64,000 nucleotides of DNA, taken from NCBI RefSeq assembly GCF_003315295.1, contig NZ_QNRI01000002.1:434001-498000 (forward strand), written 5' to 3'. A program made the position numbers and the translations under genes. Positions 52,311 through 63,248 of the stretch are shown piece by piece. The DNA comes from Paraliobacillus ryukyuensis (GTDB taxonomy: Bacteria; Bacillota; Bacilli; Bacillales; Amphibacillaceae). Numbering within the stretch: position 1 is the stretch's first letter; each line of letters starts with the position of its first letter. Under the pieces are notes generated by a model, which was given only the letters and a program-made list of their open reading frames with translations, had not been told where the DNA came from and searched no databases.

Positions 52311-53129
52311 ATGAAAAAGTTATTGATTTTATTAGTCTTAACGATGTTTAGTTTAGCAGCTTGTGGCGATAAAGAAGCAAGTGATGAAAAAAAAGATATT
52401 ATTATTGGTTTTGGAGTAGGAACATATGAAGAACAGTTTCGGAATGGTATCTTACCGTTATTAGAAGAACAAGGATACAATGTTGAAATTAAAGTATTTT
52501 CACAAAATATGCAAGTGAATCCGGCAATGGCTGAAGGTGCCATTGAAGCGAGTGTTTTTCAAAGTACCGCTTACATGGAAGGTATTAACGACGAATTAGG
52601 TATCGACATGGTACGACTGAATTATGTACCAGGTGCTCCTCAAAGCCTTCGTTCCGTCAACCACGAAGCATTAGATGAAGTAAAAGACGGGTCAACCGTC
52701 GCTTTGCCAAATGACCCTGTTAATCAGGAGCGAGCCGTTCGAATTCTTGAGGATTTGGGTTGGGTTAAAGTAGCGAAAGATGCAGGCACAACAGATTTTA
52801 ATATCAATAGCGTATCAGCAGGAGATTATGATATTTCATTTGAAATTTTAGATCCAGCACAGATTCTCGCTTCATTAGAAGATGTTGATTATGGCGTGGT
52901 AAACGGGAATTATATTGCAAATTCAGGTCAAAAAATAAGTGATGGCTTGGCCGTAGAGGATACACCAATGGAGCATCGTATTATTGTGTCGGTTTTAGCA
53001 GAGGATCAAGATACAGAATGGGCAAAAGATCTAAAAGCAGCCTATGAATCAGTAGCATTTGAAGATTATATTTTATCCGAAGGGAAGTTTGATGGCTTTA
53101 TTTTACCAGAGGCATGGGAAAGCAATTAA
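52311..53129 (+). CDS. metQ: MetQ/NlpA-family substrate-binding lipoprotein
   Basis: 272 residues with lipobox LAAC (Cys18) after a classic signal peptide. NlpA-family features: DIIIGFGVGTYEEQFRNGIL, EGAIEASVFQS, LPNDPVNQERAVRIL, and VDYGVVNGNYIANSG. It delivers the ligand to MetNP. Family members bind methionine, but the neighbouring methyltransferase-like gene makes a methylated relative plausible. GGGGGATAACG precedes the ATG. Confidence 0.93.
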   Translation: MKKLLILLVLTMFSLAACGDKEASDEKKDIIIGFGVGTYEEQFRNGILPLLEEQGYNVEIKVFSQNMQVNPAMAEGAIEASVFQSTAYMEGINDELGIDMVRLNYVPGAPQSLRSVNHEALDEVKDGSTVALPNDPVNQERAVRILEDLGWVKVAKDAGTTDFNINSVSAGDYDISFEILDPAQILASLEDVDYGVVNGNYIANSGQKISDGLAVEDTPMEHRIIVSVLAEDQDTEWAKDLKAAYESVAFEDYILSEGKFDGFILPEAWESN

Positions 53130-53175
53130 CACCATCTGATGGAAAAGAAATTTTAAAACGAAGAGGTGTTTGTCC

Positions 53176-53979
53176 ATGAAAAAACGAATTCATTTTATTG
53201 GTGGCGGACAAATGAGTGAAGCAATTATTCGTGCTATATTGGCCAATCGTACCGTAAGCATAGGAGATATTACTGTGACTGATGTTATCGCAGAGCGAAA
53301 TGCGTATTTGACTGAAAAGTATGGTGTTACAACAAGTGATTCACAAGCTCCTCTGTTATCTCATGCTGATATCATCGTCATCGCGGTTAGGCCACAAGAC
53401 GATTTAGCTACCATTAGTAATGCAATACGTTCTTATAGTAAAGCTGAAACGACGGTAGTATCGATTGTTGCTGGTGTGTCACTAGAAAAGTTTGAATCTT
53501 TATTAGGAAAAGATCGATCCATTGTACGTGTTATTCCAAATACTTTAACAGATACTGGGCTAGGCTATAGTGGTGTTGCATTAAACGCTCAAGCAAAAAA
53601 AGAACAGGTTGATTTTTTGCTGCATGGTTTTGGAAAAGTCATGTATGTAGTGGAATCTTTGATTGATAGTTTTACAGGATTTGGTGTGGCAGGGCCTAAT
53701 TATGTTTATTACTTTATTGAATCATTAGCAGATGCAGGCGTGTTAGCGGGTTTGTCGCGACATCAGGCATGGAATATCGCATTGGAAAATGTGACAGGTG
53801 CAGTAGAAATGTTAAAAACATCGGGTAAACATCCACGACAATTACTAGATATTAATAATTCGGCAGGTGGTGTTGGTATACATGCTTTATATGAGCTAAA
53901 CAACTCTGACTTTGCAGCAGGGTTGCAAAGAAGTGTGTTAGCAGCTATAGACAGAACAACCGCATTGGGAAAAGAATAG
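53176..53979 (+). CDS. ProC-like pyrroline-5-carboxylate reductase family protein
   Basis: 267 residues from the ATG at 53176 (GAAGAGGTG upstream). Rossmann motif IHFIGGGQMSEAIIRAIL at the start, AVRPQD, SIVAGVSLE and VRVIPNT as in ProC, and the C-terminal dimerisation helix with GLSRHQAW. The usual PGGTT loop is replaced by NNSAGGVGIHALYELNN, where the NSAGG part may act the same. It reduces pyrroline-5-carboxylate or a similar imine with NAD(P)H. Placed 47 bp after metQ with no terminator between, so probably in the same transcript. Confidence 0.82.
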   Translation: MKKRIHFIGGGQMSEAIIRAILANRTVSIGDITVTDVIAERNAYLTEKYGVTTSDSQAPLLSHADIIVIAVRPQDDLATISNAIRSYSKAETTVVSIVAGVSLEKFESLLGKDRSIVRVIPNTLTDTGLGYSGVALNAQAKKEQVDFLLHGFGKVMYVVESLIDSFTGFGVAGPNYVYYFIESLADAGVLAGLSRHQAWNIALENVTGAVEMLKTSGKHPRQLLDINNSAGGVGIHALYELNNSDFAAGLQRSVLAAIDRTTALGKE

Positions 53980-53995
53980 AAAGGAGCATCATATA

Positions 53996-54772
53996 TTGGC
54001 AAAACTTGAATGGGATCATACCGTGCATTATGTTAAACAGTTAAACACTGCGATGAAAACTTTCCTTGCTAATGGCTTAATTGCCTTTCATGGAGGTTCA
54101 CATAAAAAATGGGGAACTTGCAACGCCCTAAGTTATTTTGATTTATGTTATATCGAGTTTTTAAGTATTGAAGATCGAAATTTGGCGAGATCGATCTTAG
54201 ATCCGAATGATGTTGTGAAAGATGCAGTTAAGCTGCTACCTGAACGAGAAATCTTCAGCCGCGTCGCATTACGAACAGATGATATCGAGGCGATTGCGAA
54301 TCGACTAGATGCCAAAAACATAAGCCACTCACCGATAATGGATGGAAAACGAACAGATGCGCAAGGGAATTTAATCGAATGGTATATGATGACTATTCCT
54401 GGAGATTTTCACGCATTACCCTATCCATTTATAATCCAATGGAAATGTGCAGAAGACGTAAGGAGAAAACAACTACAAGATATAGGTGCAATTGGTAAGC
54501 ACCCCATTGGAAATATAGCTATAAATCAAGCAATCTTTGAAGTAGAAAATCCAAGAGATGTTGTCGAACATTGGCATGATATTTTTGGAATAGACATTCT
54601 TAACATAACAACTGATGAAGCAAAGTTACTAATAGGAGATAAAATATTTTTATTTAAAAAAGGCCCTACTAATCAATTAAGGAAGTTAGCGTTTAAGTTA
54701 CATGGATTACAGCTATTAGATCACACGTTTAAAATAGGTGAAGGAAGATATCAAATAAGTACGAAAAAATAG
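53996..54772 (+). CDS. VOC-superfamily (glyoxalase-like) protein
   Basis: 258 residues, TTG start with AAAGGAG upstream, 17 bp after the ProC-like gene. The first half matches the Glyoxalase_3-like type (LEWDHTVHYVKQLNTAMKTF, HGGSHKKWGTCNALSYF, YIEFLSIED) with potential metal ligands His8, His33 and Glu55; the second half repeats the fold. Function not assignable: members include dioxygenases, isomerases and resistance proteins. Last gene of the likely six-gene operon beginning at 49555. Confidence 0.8.
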   Translation: MAKLEWDHTVHYVKQLNTAMKTFLANGLIAFHGGSHKKWGTCNALSYFDLCYIEFLSIEDRNLARSILDPNDVVKDAVKLLPEREIFSRVALRTDDIEAIANRLDAKNISHSPIMDGKRTDAQGNLIEWYMMTIPGDFHALPYPFIIQWKCAEDVRRKQLQDIGAIGKHPIGNIAINQAIFEVENPRDVVEHWHDIFGIDILNITTDEAKLLIGDKIFLFKKGPTNQLRKLAFKLHGLQLLDHTFKIGEGRYQISTKK

Positions 54773-54998
54773 CGTCTATTACAATAGAATATCATCTCCA
54801 GATAGGATTTAAATAAGAAAAATCATACTAAACACGCTGGAATCAAGATTTATAAGATATCAACATTCGACATAAAAAAACTATTTTCACAAATGTTACA
54901 TTTATCATATGTTTCTTAGTCCTTTTTTAGTATAATGATAGAGGTGTGAAGTTATAGATATATAATCAATCATTATTATGGTTAAGGGGCTATCGATA

Positions 54999-55859
54999 AT
55001 GTACAAAATTGAAACATATGAAGAGCAGTCGTTTGCTATGTATCAATTAAGCAATGAAGATGACACGTCATGGATTACTGTCTGTCCGGAACGTGGTGGT
55101 ATTATTATTGGTTACGGGGTAGATGGAAGAGAATATCTATACCTAAACAAAGAAACACTCTATGATCGTAAGAAAAATATTCGGGGCGGTATTCCAATTT
55201 TATTCCCTATCTCTGGACAATTAGAGAATAAAACATATAATTGGGACGGTAAATCGTATGAAATGCCGAATCATGGACTTGCTCGTATCCATCCTTGGGA
55301 AGTGATAGATACGAATTGTGATGATGAAAAAGCTTCGATCTCTATTCTGTTTGAAAGCAGTATCGGAACAAAAGGAACTTTTCCATTTGATTTTGAAGTT
55401 GTATTTACGTACACACTAAAACAAAATCAATTGTTTATTCATCAATCCTATCGCAATTTAGATAGTAAAAAAATGCCGATTTATCCTGGCTTACATCCAT
55501 ACTTTAAATCAAAATCGAAAGTGTTGAGTTTAAATACTGAAGTGGACACTTATTTTGACTATAATGATAACCAAGAGAAATCATTCAATAAAGAGATTAA
55601 TTTGGAAGGCTTAAAAGAAGCGGTTGTACTTGAAACAGAGCATCAAAAATTAGAAGCACAATACGATGAGGATATCGATTTACGTATTGAAACCGCAACT
55701 GACTTTCGTTATACTGTGCTTTGGACTGAACAAGATAAAGAGTTTGTTTGTATTGAACCGTGGACAGCCACAACAGGGGAACTGAATCGAAAAGAAGAAT
55801 TAATTATGGTAGAACCAAAAGATTCATTAGAAACATGGGTAAGCTTTCAAATTGTTTAA
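54999..55859 (+). CDS. Aldose 1-epimerase-family protein
   Basis: 286 residues from the ATG at 54999 (AAGGGG upstream; a start at 54978 is possible). Galactose-mutarotase-like beta-sandwich: ERGGIIIGYGVDGREYLYL, RGGIPILFPISGQL, NHGLARIHPWEV with its His, YPGLHPYFK with the second catalytic His, and EPWTATTGELNRKE near the end with the catalytic Glu. Similar to YeaD-type hexose-6-phosphate mutarotases of bacilli. Single gene with terminator. Confidence 0.92.
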   Translation: MYKIETYEEQSFAMYQLSNEDDTSWITVCPERGGIIIGYGVDGREYLYLNKETLYDRKKNIRGGIPILFPISGQLENKTYNWDGKSYEMPNHGLARIHPWEVIDTNCDDEKASISILFESSIGTKGTFPFDFEVVFTYTLKQNQLFIHQSYRNLDSKKMPIYPGLHPYFKSKSKVLSLNTEVDTYFDYNDNQEKSFNKEINLEGLKEAVVLETEHQKLEAQYDEDIDLRIETATDFRYTVLWTEQDKEFVCIEPWTATTGELNRKEELIMVEPKDSLETWVSFQIV

Positions 55860-55862
55860 TAG

Positions 55863-55893
55863 ATAGGTAGTGAGCAATCACTGCCTTTTTTGT
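55863..55893 (+). terminator. Terminator after the epimerase-like gene
   Basis: AGGTAGTGA pairs with TCACTGCCT, followed by TTTTTT. Confidence 0.88.
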
Positions 55894-55997
55894 GTTCAAA
55901 AATAGATCTGTCTGGTAAAAAAGTAAGGAATTATGATAAAGTAGTTGCCAGATTAGTGCTTCATGACCTAATTTGGCACATGAATGTTGAGAATTTA

Positions 55998-56516
55998 TCA
56001 GCCGTTTTGTGGGTATATGTGAGGTTTCAGTTGTGCGATTTCTCGCTCATTTCGGATCGATTTTTCCCAAATTAAATCACGATCTGCATCAATAGTGGCG
56101 AATTTTTTCATAATTTCTTGATGACTTGTTGCATTTTCTTGTGGTATGTGTTGTTGGGTTTTGTTCAGTTGGTTGAGATCTTTTTGCATGGTAGATTGAT
56201 TATTCTGTATAACAGCTTGTTCTTGCCGTAAATTAGTTAAATCCTCGCGCATGAGCGTCTGTTCTTGCCGTAAGCTAGTTAAATCTTCACGCATGAGCGT
56301 CTGTTCCTGCCGTAAACTAGTTAAATCCTCGCGCATGAGCGTCTGTTCCTGCCGTAAACTAGTTAAATCTTCGCGCATAGCAACTTGATCATCTCTTAAG
56401 ATACGTTGTTGCTCTTTCATATCCGTAAGTTCTAATCGCATCTCCGAAAACATATTCATTAGTTGTCCAAGTATATCTTCTAGGCGGTTAAATCTTGCTT
56501 CTACTTCTGCTTCCAT
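55998..56516 (-). CDS. Coiled-coil protein with four 14-residue repeats
   Basis: 172 residues, nearly all helical. After an amphipathic N-terminus, residues 47-102 hold four copies of MREDLTSLRQEQTL (the fourth MREDLTNLRQEQAV). Fourteen residues equal two heptads, so this lengthens one continuous coiled coil in register. The C-terminal part (QLNKTQQHIPQEN..., ending HIYPQNG) is less regular. There is no signal or membrane segment. Ribosome site AAAGGAG. Function unknown; copy number could vary between strains by slippage. Confidence 0.75.
   Translation of the reverse strand: MEAEVEARFNRLEDILGQLMNMFSEMRLELTDMKEQQRILRDDQVAMREDLTSLRQEQTLMREDLTSLRQEQTLMREDLTSLRQEQTLMREDLTNLRQEQAVIQNNQSTMQKDLNQLNKTQQHIPQENATSHQEIMKKFATIDADRDLIWEKSIRNEREIAQLKPHIYPQNG
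56211..56378. repeat. 42-bp in-frame tandem repeat inside the coiled-coil gene
   Basis: Four units of 42 bp, nearly identical at DNA level (third-base differences only in a few places), encoding the 14-residue repeat. The DNA conservation points to recent expansion rather than old divergence. Confidence 0.85.
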
Positions 56517-56619
56517 CTATGTTCAACTCCTTTTGCACATGGTACTAGTATAGCTGATTTTTCCTTAGTATTCGATAAAAAAATAGCAAAAAAAACTTAC
56601 CATTTCTTTATTAATCAAT

Positions 56620-56650
56620 CAAAAAAGCAGAGGAGAATACCCCCTCTGCC
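56620..56650 (-). terminator. Terminator after the GH1 gene
   Basis: On the minus strand GCAGAGG pairs with CCTCTGC (56627-56649) and is followed by TTTTTT. Confidence 0.88.
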
Positions 56651-56659
56651 TAAATAATG

Positions 56660-58275
<1,616 letters not shown>

Positions 58276-58354
58276 TAGATGGTGAATGGTTCACCGTCTA
58301 ATGGATGACAACCTTCATTATTTGTTTGACAAACACGAATAATATAATTATATG

Positions 58355-58545
58355 TAGCATATTAGCTCCGTGCAGTCAGCAAATGAGGTCGCTTTCCGAA
58401 GGCATCGCCTCGGGCCCACAAGACGTGGGTCAGTTAGACGTTGTCACACGACGTGACGGTTTCAGTCTAACATTCCTTCATCTCCGAAAGTGGATCTTCG
58501 GCTGATGCTTTTCCTTCAGGAGTCTCCCCCATTTGCTTCCTTCAC
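58355..58545 (-). repeat. GC-rich interspersed repeat of the AGACTCC type
   Basis: About 170 bp much richer in G+C than its neighbours. On the minus strand it begins near 58545 with AAATGGGGGAGACTCCTGAA and contains GAAGATCCACTTTCGG, several short palindromes (for example GTCACGTCGTGTGAC) and CGGAAAGCGACCTCATTTGC. Its opening and the AGACTCCTG / GAAGATCC blocks resemble non-coding repeats that I know from intergenic regions of several Bacillaceae genomes. No transposase is present. Confidence 0.55.
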
Positions 58546-59001
58546 TTATTAAAAAAACATATAAATTAAAGAAAATAAGATGCAATGTTCGCGTTTTATT
58601 AAATAGAAATAAATTATGAAATTGACTCAGGTTAATAATAATTTCAACATATTCCAACCCGTTCTCTTCTCATTATAATTCTTGGTGTGGCCTTATTTTA
58701 ACAGAAAATGATAGAAGTCAGGAATTTTAATTAAAAATAACCATCTGTTAGAAACAGCCTTCTTAGAAATGGAAAACTGTTTGATTTTTCAAAGATTATC
58801 TACAATTATCGTCAATCGCATTTCTTTAGTAATGCGAATAGCGAATGGTTATAAAATGAAAATAGTTTATTACAAGATGGCTCTTATCTCTTTTTTTAGG
58901 AAAGAGTAAGCATACCATCCTAGAGTTAGCAATCAAACCAATTGAAAAAATAGAGCAATTAATGGAATAATAATAGTAGTGAAAAATAGGGAGGTAATCG
59001 C
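58546..59001. other. AT-rich gap without recognisable gene
   Basis: Some 450 bp between the GC-rich repeat and the dehydrogenase gene. I see only AT-rich sequence, a short C-terminal-looking frame (LELAIKPIEKIEQLME, ending near 58970) without a start, and the ribosome site GGGAGG for the next gene. Confidence 0.6.
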
Positions 59002-59865
59002 ATGATCGGGTTTATCGGTTTAGGAATTATGGGAAATCATATGGCTGAAAATTTGATTGAGCAAGGGTATGATGTTGTGGTGCATAATCGTACCAAATCA
59101 AAAGCAACCAACTTATTAGAAAAAGGTGCACAATGGGCAGATACACCGAAGGAACTTGCTAAACAAGTTGATGTGATTTTTACCATGCTAACAAATGAAG
59201 AAGTAGTAGAAACGTTTGCTTTCGGAGAGGATGGCTTTATAAATGAATTTGAAGGTAAATTGTGGGTCGATTGCAGTACGGTTGGTCCAAAAGCAAGTGA
59301 ACGATTTGCTGAACAGGCTTCTACACAAGCGGTTCGATTTCTAGATGCACCAGTGTCTGGATCAAAAATCCCAGCGCAAAAAGGAGAGCTAATTTTTCTT
59401 GTCGGAGGTAAGGAAGAGGATTTAGAACAAGTACGTCCGATGCTTGAAGTTATGGGAAAAGATATTCAACATCATGGTAACCATGGCAAAGGGTCTGCAA
59501 TGAAATTAGTCATTAATTTAATGTTAGCTCAGGCAACGGCGGCTTTTTCCGAAGCACTAGCATTTGGTCAATCCATTGGATTAGATAAACAAACCTTAAT
59601 GGATACATTATTAAATAGTCCAACCACTGCACCTATTATGCAAGCGAAACGAGACAAAATGTTAAACGAGGACTTCAGTGAACATTTTCCGTTAGAACAT
59701 ATGTACAAAGATTTACATTTAGTTAGTGAGGCTGCTTATGATAGTGGTGCTTCTTTGCCAATTGCTAGTTCTACGAAAGAATTGTATAGTCTAGCAAAAC
59801 AACACGGGCTTGGCAGAGAAGATTTATCAGCTATCTATAAAGTATTTCAAGCGAGCAAGCGTTAA
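59002..59865 (+). CDS. NAD(P)-dependent beta-hydroxyacid dehydrogenase (3-hydroxyisobutyrate dehydrogenase family)
   Basis: 287 residues. Rossmann motif GFIGLGIMGNHMAENLIEQG at the N-terminus, substrate motif DAPVSGSKIPAQKG, catalytic Lys in GKGSAMKLVINLMLA, and the C-terminal helix KDLHLVSEAAYDSGASLP. It probably oxidises a short beta-hydroxy acid or reduces its semialdehyde; family members include glyoxylate and succinic-semialdehyde reductases (GLYR-like). GGGAGG precedes the ATG. Its stop overlaps the start of the next gene by one base. Confidence 0.92.
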   Translation: MIGFIGLGIMGNHMAENLIEQGYDVVVHNRTKSKATNLLEKGAQWADTPKELAKQVDVIFTMLTNEEVVETFAFGEDGFINEFEGKLWVDCSTVGPKASERFAEQASTQAVRFLDAPVSGSKIPAQKGELIFLVGGKEEDLEQVRPMLEVMGKDIQHHGNHGKGSAMKLVINLMLAQATAAFSEALAFGQSIGLDKQTLMDTLLNSPTTAPIMQAKRDKMLNEDFSEHFPLEHMYKDLHLVSEAAYDSGASLPIASSTKELYSLAKQHGLGREDLSAIYKVFQASKR

Positions 59866-61289
59866 TGGTTTCGATCAGAAAAGGTATAGCGAAACTATTT
59901 ACCATAGCGATCATTATTTATGCAATTTTACACTATATTGATGTATTATTCCAGTTAACTACCGCATCAACATTACTTGGCTTAACTGGAATAATCGTAT
60001 TTGTTTCAGGCGTCCTCCTGTTATCCATGCGCACGATAACAGTTCCGCTATTTTTATTTCTGATTGCATTTGTTATTCAAGTCATGACAGGCCATTCCCT
60101 TGTCAGTATGATTATTGAAGGTTCCATTGAAATGTCTAATTTAATAACTTTGCTCTTAATTGTCCCGGCAATCAGTTGGATTTTTCAAGAAGAGCCCTAC
60201 ATTGAAGCGATTGTACAAGTAGGCAAGCAATTGTTTGATACGAGTAAGAAATTTTACGCAGGAATGATGCTCATCAATCAGATCATTGCTTATTTCTTGT
60301 TATTTGGTTGTATTCCGATGATGTATCAATTTGTGAATGACTTTCTGCCATCCAAAACTGGGGAGGCGTGGGAATATTTTAAAGGTACCGCATTGTTACG
60401 GTCATTTGCTTTAACAACGCTATGGGTCGTTAGTATTCCAAGTTTCGCTTTTGCAGTCGATCATTTAGGTGCATCACTTGGCTGGTCGATTTTACAAGGT
60501 TTCTTTATCTCTATGCTTGGTATCGCACTCGCTTTATTCTTCCTTGTACAAAAAGAAAAAACATATCAAATGAACTTTACTGCTGGAATACAAGAAGAAA
60601 TGCATACCAGACTTCACAATAGTATGAAGCCACATGAAGCAAAAAGGTTAGTGACTGAGTTTGTTGCATTGTTTGTTTCCATGTTCAGTACCATTCTGCT
60701 TATTCATTTTGTGGTAGGTTTGCGTTTACTCGCTGTTATTCCACCGATTATTATGATGTGGACCATCGGTTATTTCTTATCAAAAAAACGGTCAAAACAG
60801 TTGGTATTGCACACAAACACATACATCACGGTCCATATTCAACAGAAAGCACAACAATTTAGCGTATTACTAGCAGCAGGTATCTTAATTTATTCAGTTA
60901 CGCAATCGGGTGTTGGTGAATACATGATAGATGGTTTGTTTTATCTTGTCGATGTGATACCGTTTATGAATTTTCTAGCAGTCATTCCATTTATGGCTAT
61001 TGTCTTAGGGTTTCTAGGACTAGGACCACTTACAGTTATTGTCCTGGTAGCAGGTATTCTAGAAAGTGTTGCCTTACCATTTCCACCTGAATTAGTCGTA
61101 CTCGCAATGACATCTGGCAGTGTTATTTCGGTAATGCTTTCTCCAGTTGTACTGCCAGTTATTATCTTAAGCACAACGAACCGCTTAAGTATTATGAAAA
61201 ATGGGATTGGCTTTAATTGGGGCTTCGCGGTAATTTTTTATTTTATTGTGCAATTATATATACAGGTTGTTTGGTTTATTATCGGTTGA
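59865..61289 (+). CDS. Polytopic membrane protein of unknown function
   Basis: 474 residues, about ten to twelve membrane helices with the loop QEEMHTRLHNSMKPHEAKRL in the middle. Hydrophobic pattern and the re-entrant-like GFLGLGPLTVIVLVAGILES near residue 385 hint at a secondary transporter, possibly related to ion-transporter-like permeases, but I recognise no family. The ATG overlaps the stop of the dehydrogenase gene by one base, so the two are translationally coupled and may serve the same compound. Confidence 0.75.
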   Translation: MVSIRKGIAKLFTIAIIIYAILHYIDVLFQLTTASTLLGLTGIIVFVSGVLLLSMRTITVPLFLFLIAFVIQVMTGHSLVSMIIEGSIEMSNLITLLLIVPAISWIFQEEPYIEAIVQVGKQLFDTSKKFYAGMMLINQIIAYFLLFGCIPMMYQFVNDFLPSKTGEAWEYFKGTALLRSFALTTLWVVSIPSFAFAVDHLGASLGWSILQGFFISMLGIALALFFLVQKEKTYQMNFTAGIQEEMHTRLHNSMKPHEAKRLVTEFVALFVSMFSTILLIHFVVGLRLLAVIPPIIMMWTIGYFLSKKRSKQLVLHTNTYITVHIQQKAQQFSVLLAAGILIYSVTQSGVGEYMIDGLFYLVDVIPFMNFLAVIPFMAIVLGFLGLGPLTVIVLVAGILESVALPFPPELVVLAMTSGSVISVMLSPVVLPVIILSTTNRLSIMKNGIGFNWGFAVIFYFIVQLYIQVVWFIIG

Positions 61290-61318
61290 TTCTCCTATAG
61301 AATCAACCTTTTTCTTGT
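61284..61318 (+). terminator. Terminator after the dehydrogenase/membrane protein pair
   Basis: GGTTGATTCT pairs with AGAATCAACC, followed by TTTTTCTT. Confidence 0.88.
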
Positions 61319-61441
61319 ATAAAGAAATCTTCTGGTTGATAATAAGAAGTAAGTCATTGTGGACAGATACAAGCATACAGAGCCGTGCATGATAGCATAT
61401 ATAAAAAGAAAAAATCAACAAGACAGATTGGAGCAATGATC

Positions 61442-62881
61442 ATGGAGCAATCATTTGAACAGTTCGGATTAAGCACTACGATTGTAGATGCCTTACACAA
61501 CTTACATTTCACCAAGCCCACAAATGTACAACAGAAAGTAATTCCCCACTTATTAAGAGGCGAGGACCTTGTTGTGCAATCAAAAACAGGGAGTGGAAAA
61601 ACTGCTGCCTATGGTATCCCGCTTTGCGAAAAAATTGATTGGAACGAGAATAAACCCCAAGCAGTAATTTTAACACCTACAAGAGAGCTAGCGGCTCAAG
61701 TACAACAAGATGTGGAACATATTGGTAGATATAAACGGGTGAAAGCGATTACTCTTATCGGCAAGCAATCGTTTGAAAAGCAAAAATTAGCGTTGAAACA
61801 AAAGAATCATCTGGTGGTTGGCGCACCAGGAAGGGTGTTGGACCATTTAGAAAAAGGTACACTCTCCTTAGAAGCAATCAACTATTTAATTATTGATGAA
61901 GCGGATGAAATGCTCAATATGGGATTTATTGATCAGGTGCAAGCGATCATCGAAAAATTCCCTAAAAACCGTGTGACAGCTTTGTTTTCTGCAACCATTT
62001 CATCGGAGTTAGAAGAACTTTGTCACAAATATATGAAGCAACCGTTAACCATTAAAGTAAAGGCGGATAAACAAACCACTAATATTAAGCAGTTTATCAT
62101 TCCGATCGATCCTGATGAGAAATTTGACTTATTACAAGGAGTGTTAATAACGGAGAATCCTGATAGTAGTATTGTTTTTTGCCGTACTCAAGCAGAAGTA
62201 GATCGCGTTTCAAAACAACTAAAACGATTGAACTATCCATGCGAGAAACTTCATGGAGGAATGACGCAAGAAGATCGTTTTAGCGTAATGGGCCAATTTA
62301 AACAAGCTGAGTTTCGCTATTTGGTTGCTACCGATATTGCTGCGCGAGGAATAGATGTAGCTGATATACCGTTGATTATTAATTATGATATGCCACTGGA
62401 AAAAGAAACGTATGTTCATCGAGTTGGTAGAACGGGACGAGCAGGAAAGACTGGGAAAGCCATTACTTTTGTAACGGAGCAGGAAGACGTGTACGTGAAA
62501 CAGATAGAAACGTATATTAACGAAGAAATACCGATTGGCCAAGCTCCCGCTCAATTGGAAATTAAAGCGCATAAAACAACTTTTACCCAAACAATCAACT
62601 CCAAACCGAAACCTAGAAAAGTGAAAAATGATCAACTGGATCAGCAAATAATGAAGCTTTATTTTAATGGTGGAAAAAAGAAAAAAATTCGAGCGATCGA
62701 TTTTGTTGGGACACTTACTAGTATTAATGGAGTTTCAGCTAATGATATTGGTATTATTTCCATTGAACATAGTCACTCCTATGTTGATATTTTAAATGGA
62801 AAAGGTCCGCTTGTGCTAAAAGAAATGAAAAATAAAACAATCAAAGGCAAGCAATTAAAAGTTCATCAAGCGAGAAAGTAA
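61442..62881 (+). CDS. dbpA: DbpA/YxiN-like DEAD-box RNA helicase
   Basis: 479 residues from the ATG at 61442 (TTGGAG eight bases upstream). Complete helicase core: Q motif [48 protein letters not shown] and [10 protein letters not shown]. Residues about 405-479 are the DbpA RNA-binding domain ([37 protein letters not shown]), which targets hairpin 92 of 23S rRNA. Role in large-subunit assembly. Confidence 0.93.
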   Translation: MEQSFEQFGLSTTIVDALHNLHFTKPTNVQQKVIPHLLRGEDLVVQSKTGSGKTAAYGIPLCEKIDWNENKPQAVILTPTRELAAQVQQDVEHIGRYKRVKAITLIGKQSFEKQKLALKQKNHLVVGAPGRVLDHLEKGTLSLEAINYLIIDEADEMLNMGFIDQVQAIIEKFPKNRVTALFSATISSELEELCHKYMKQPLTIKVKADKQTTNIKQFIIPIDPDEKFDLLQGVLITENPDSSIVFCRTQAEVDRVSKQLKRLNYPCEKLHGGMTQEDRFSVMGQFKQAEFRYLVATDIAARGIDVADIPLIINYDMPLEKETYVHRVGRTGRAGKTGKAITFVTEQEDVYVKQIETYINEEIPIGQAPAQLEIKAHKTTFTQTINSKPKPRKVKNDQLDQQIMKLYFNGGKKKKIRAIDFVGTLTSINGVSANDIGIISIEHSHSYVDILNGKGPLVLKEMKNKTIKGKQLKVHQARK

Positions 62882-62955
62882 CGACTACCTTAATACATGA
62901 GGTAGGTATCAAACTGTCATTGATACAAATGGTAAAGAATGATAATTGATCGCAA

Positions 62956-62994
62956 GGCGCTGGTGTTAGGATGACAGCGTCTTTTTGCTATAAC
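62956..62994 (+). terminator. Terminator downstream of the helicase
   Basis: GGCGCTG pairs with CAGCGTC across a 12-nt loop, followed by TTTTT. A second, weaker stem (ACTACCTTA...) lies at 62882-62908. Confidence 0.7.
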
Positions 62995-63023
62995 AGCAAG
63001 GTTTTAAGAAAGGAGTAGTTTCA

Positions 63024-63182
63024 TTGAAAATACTAATCAAAGTGAACACAGTAAAGGAAGGCGGAAAACTAATTAGAACTCCTTTATCTAGCAGTTCTAA
63101 AAAGATTGATAATATTCTTATAGATATTTCTACTTTAACAGATTATGATGTTGACAATCTCATCCATCATTGGAGCATATAA
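63024..63182 (+). CDS. Small hypothetical protein (52 aa)
   Basis: A TTG start with AAAGGAGTAG upstream opens 52 codons ending TAA at 63180. The product begins MKILIKVNTVKEGGKLIRTP, is polar and shows no membrane segment; the ending DVDNLIHHWSI is distinctive. It is followed at once by a strong inverted repeat. No family is recognised. The good ribosome site and matching terminator-like hairpin support a real gene. Confidence 0.55.
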   Translation: MKILIKVNTVKEGGKLIRTPLSSSSKKIDNILIDISTLTDYDVDNLIHHWSI

Positions 63183-63220
63183 AATGTTCATGTAACAAGT
63201 GAAATTGTGAACATTTTATG
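63181..63220 (+). terminator. Hairpin after the 52-residue gene
   Basis: AAAATGTTCA (63181-63190) pairs exactly with TGAACATTTT (63208-63217). Confidence 0.6.
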
Positions 63221-63248
63221 ATAATGTACGTTGTTTTGTTGTTATTAT

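Noticed and set aside
58305-58505. A 66-residue plus-strand frame
   Set aside because: It lies inside the GC-rich interspersed repeat and has no ribosome site or recognisable protein features.
58885-58970. Short frame ending LELAIKPIEKIEQLME, possible regulator tail
   Set aside because: Too short and without a start or any family-specific motif; noted only as part of the empty stretch.
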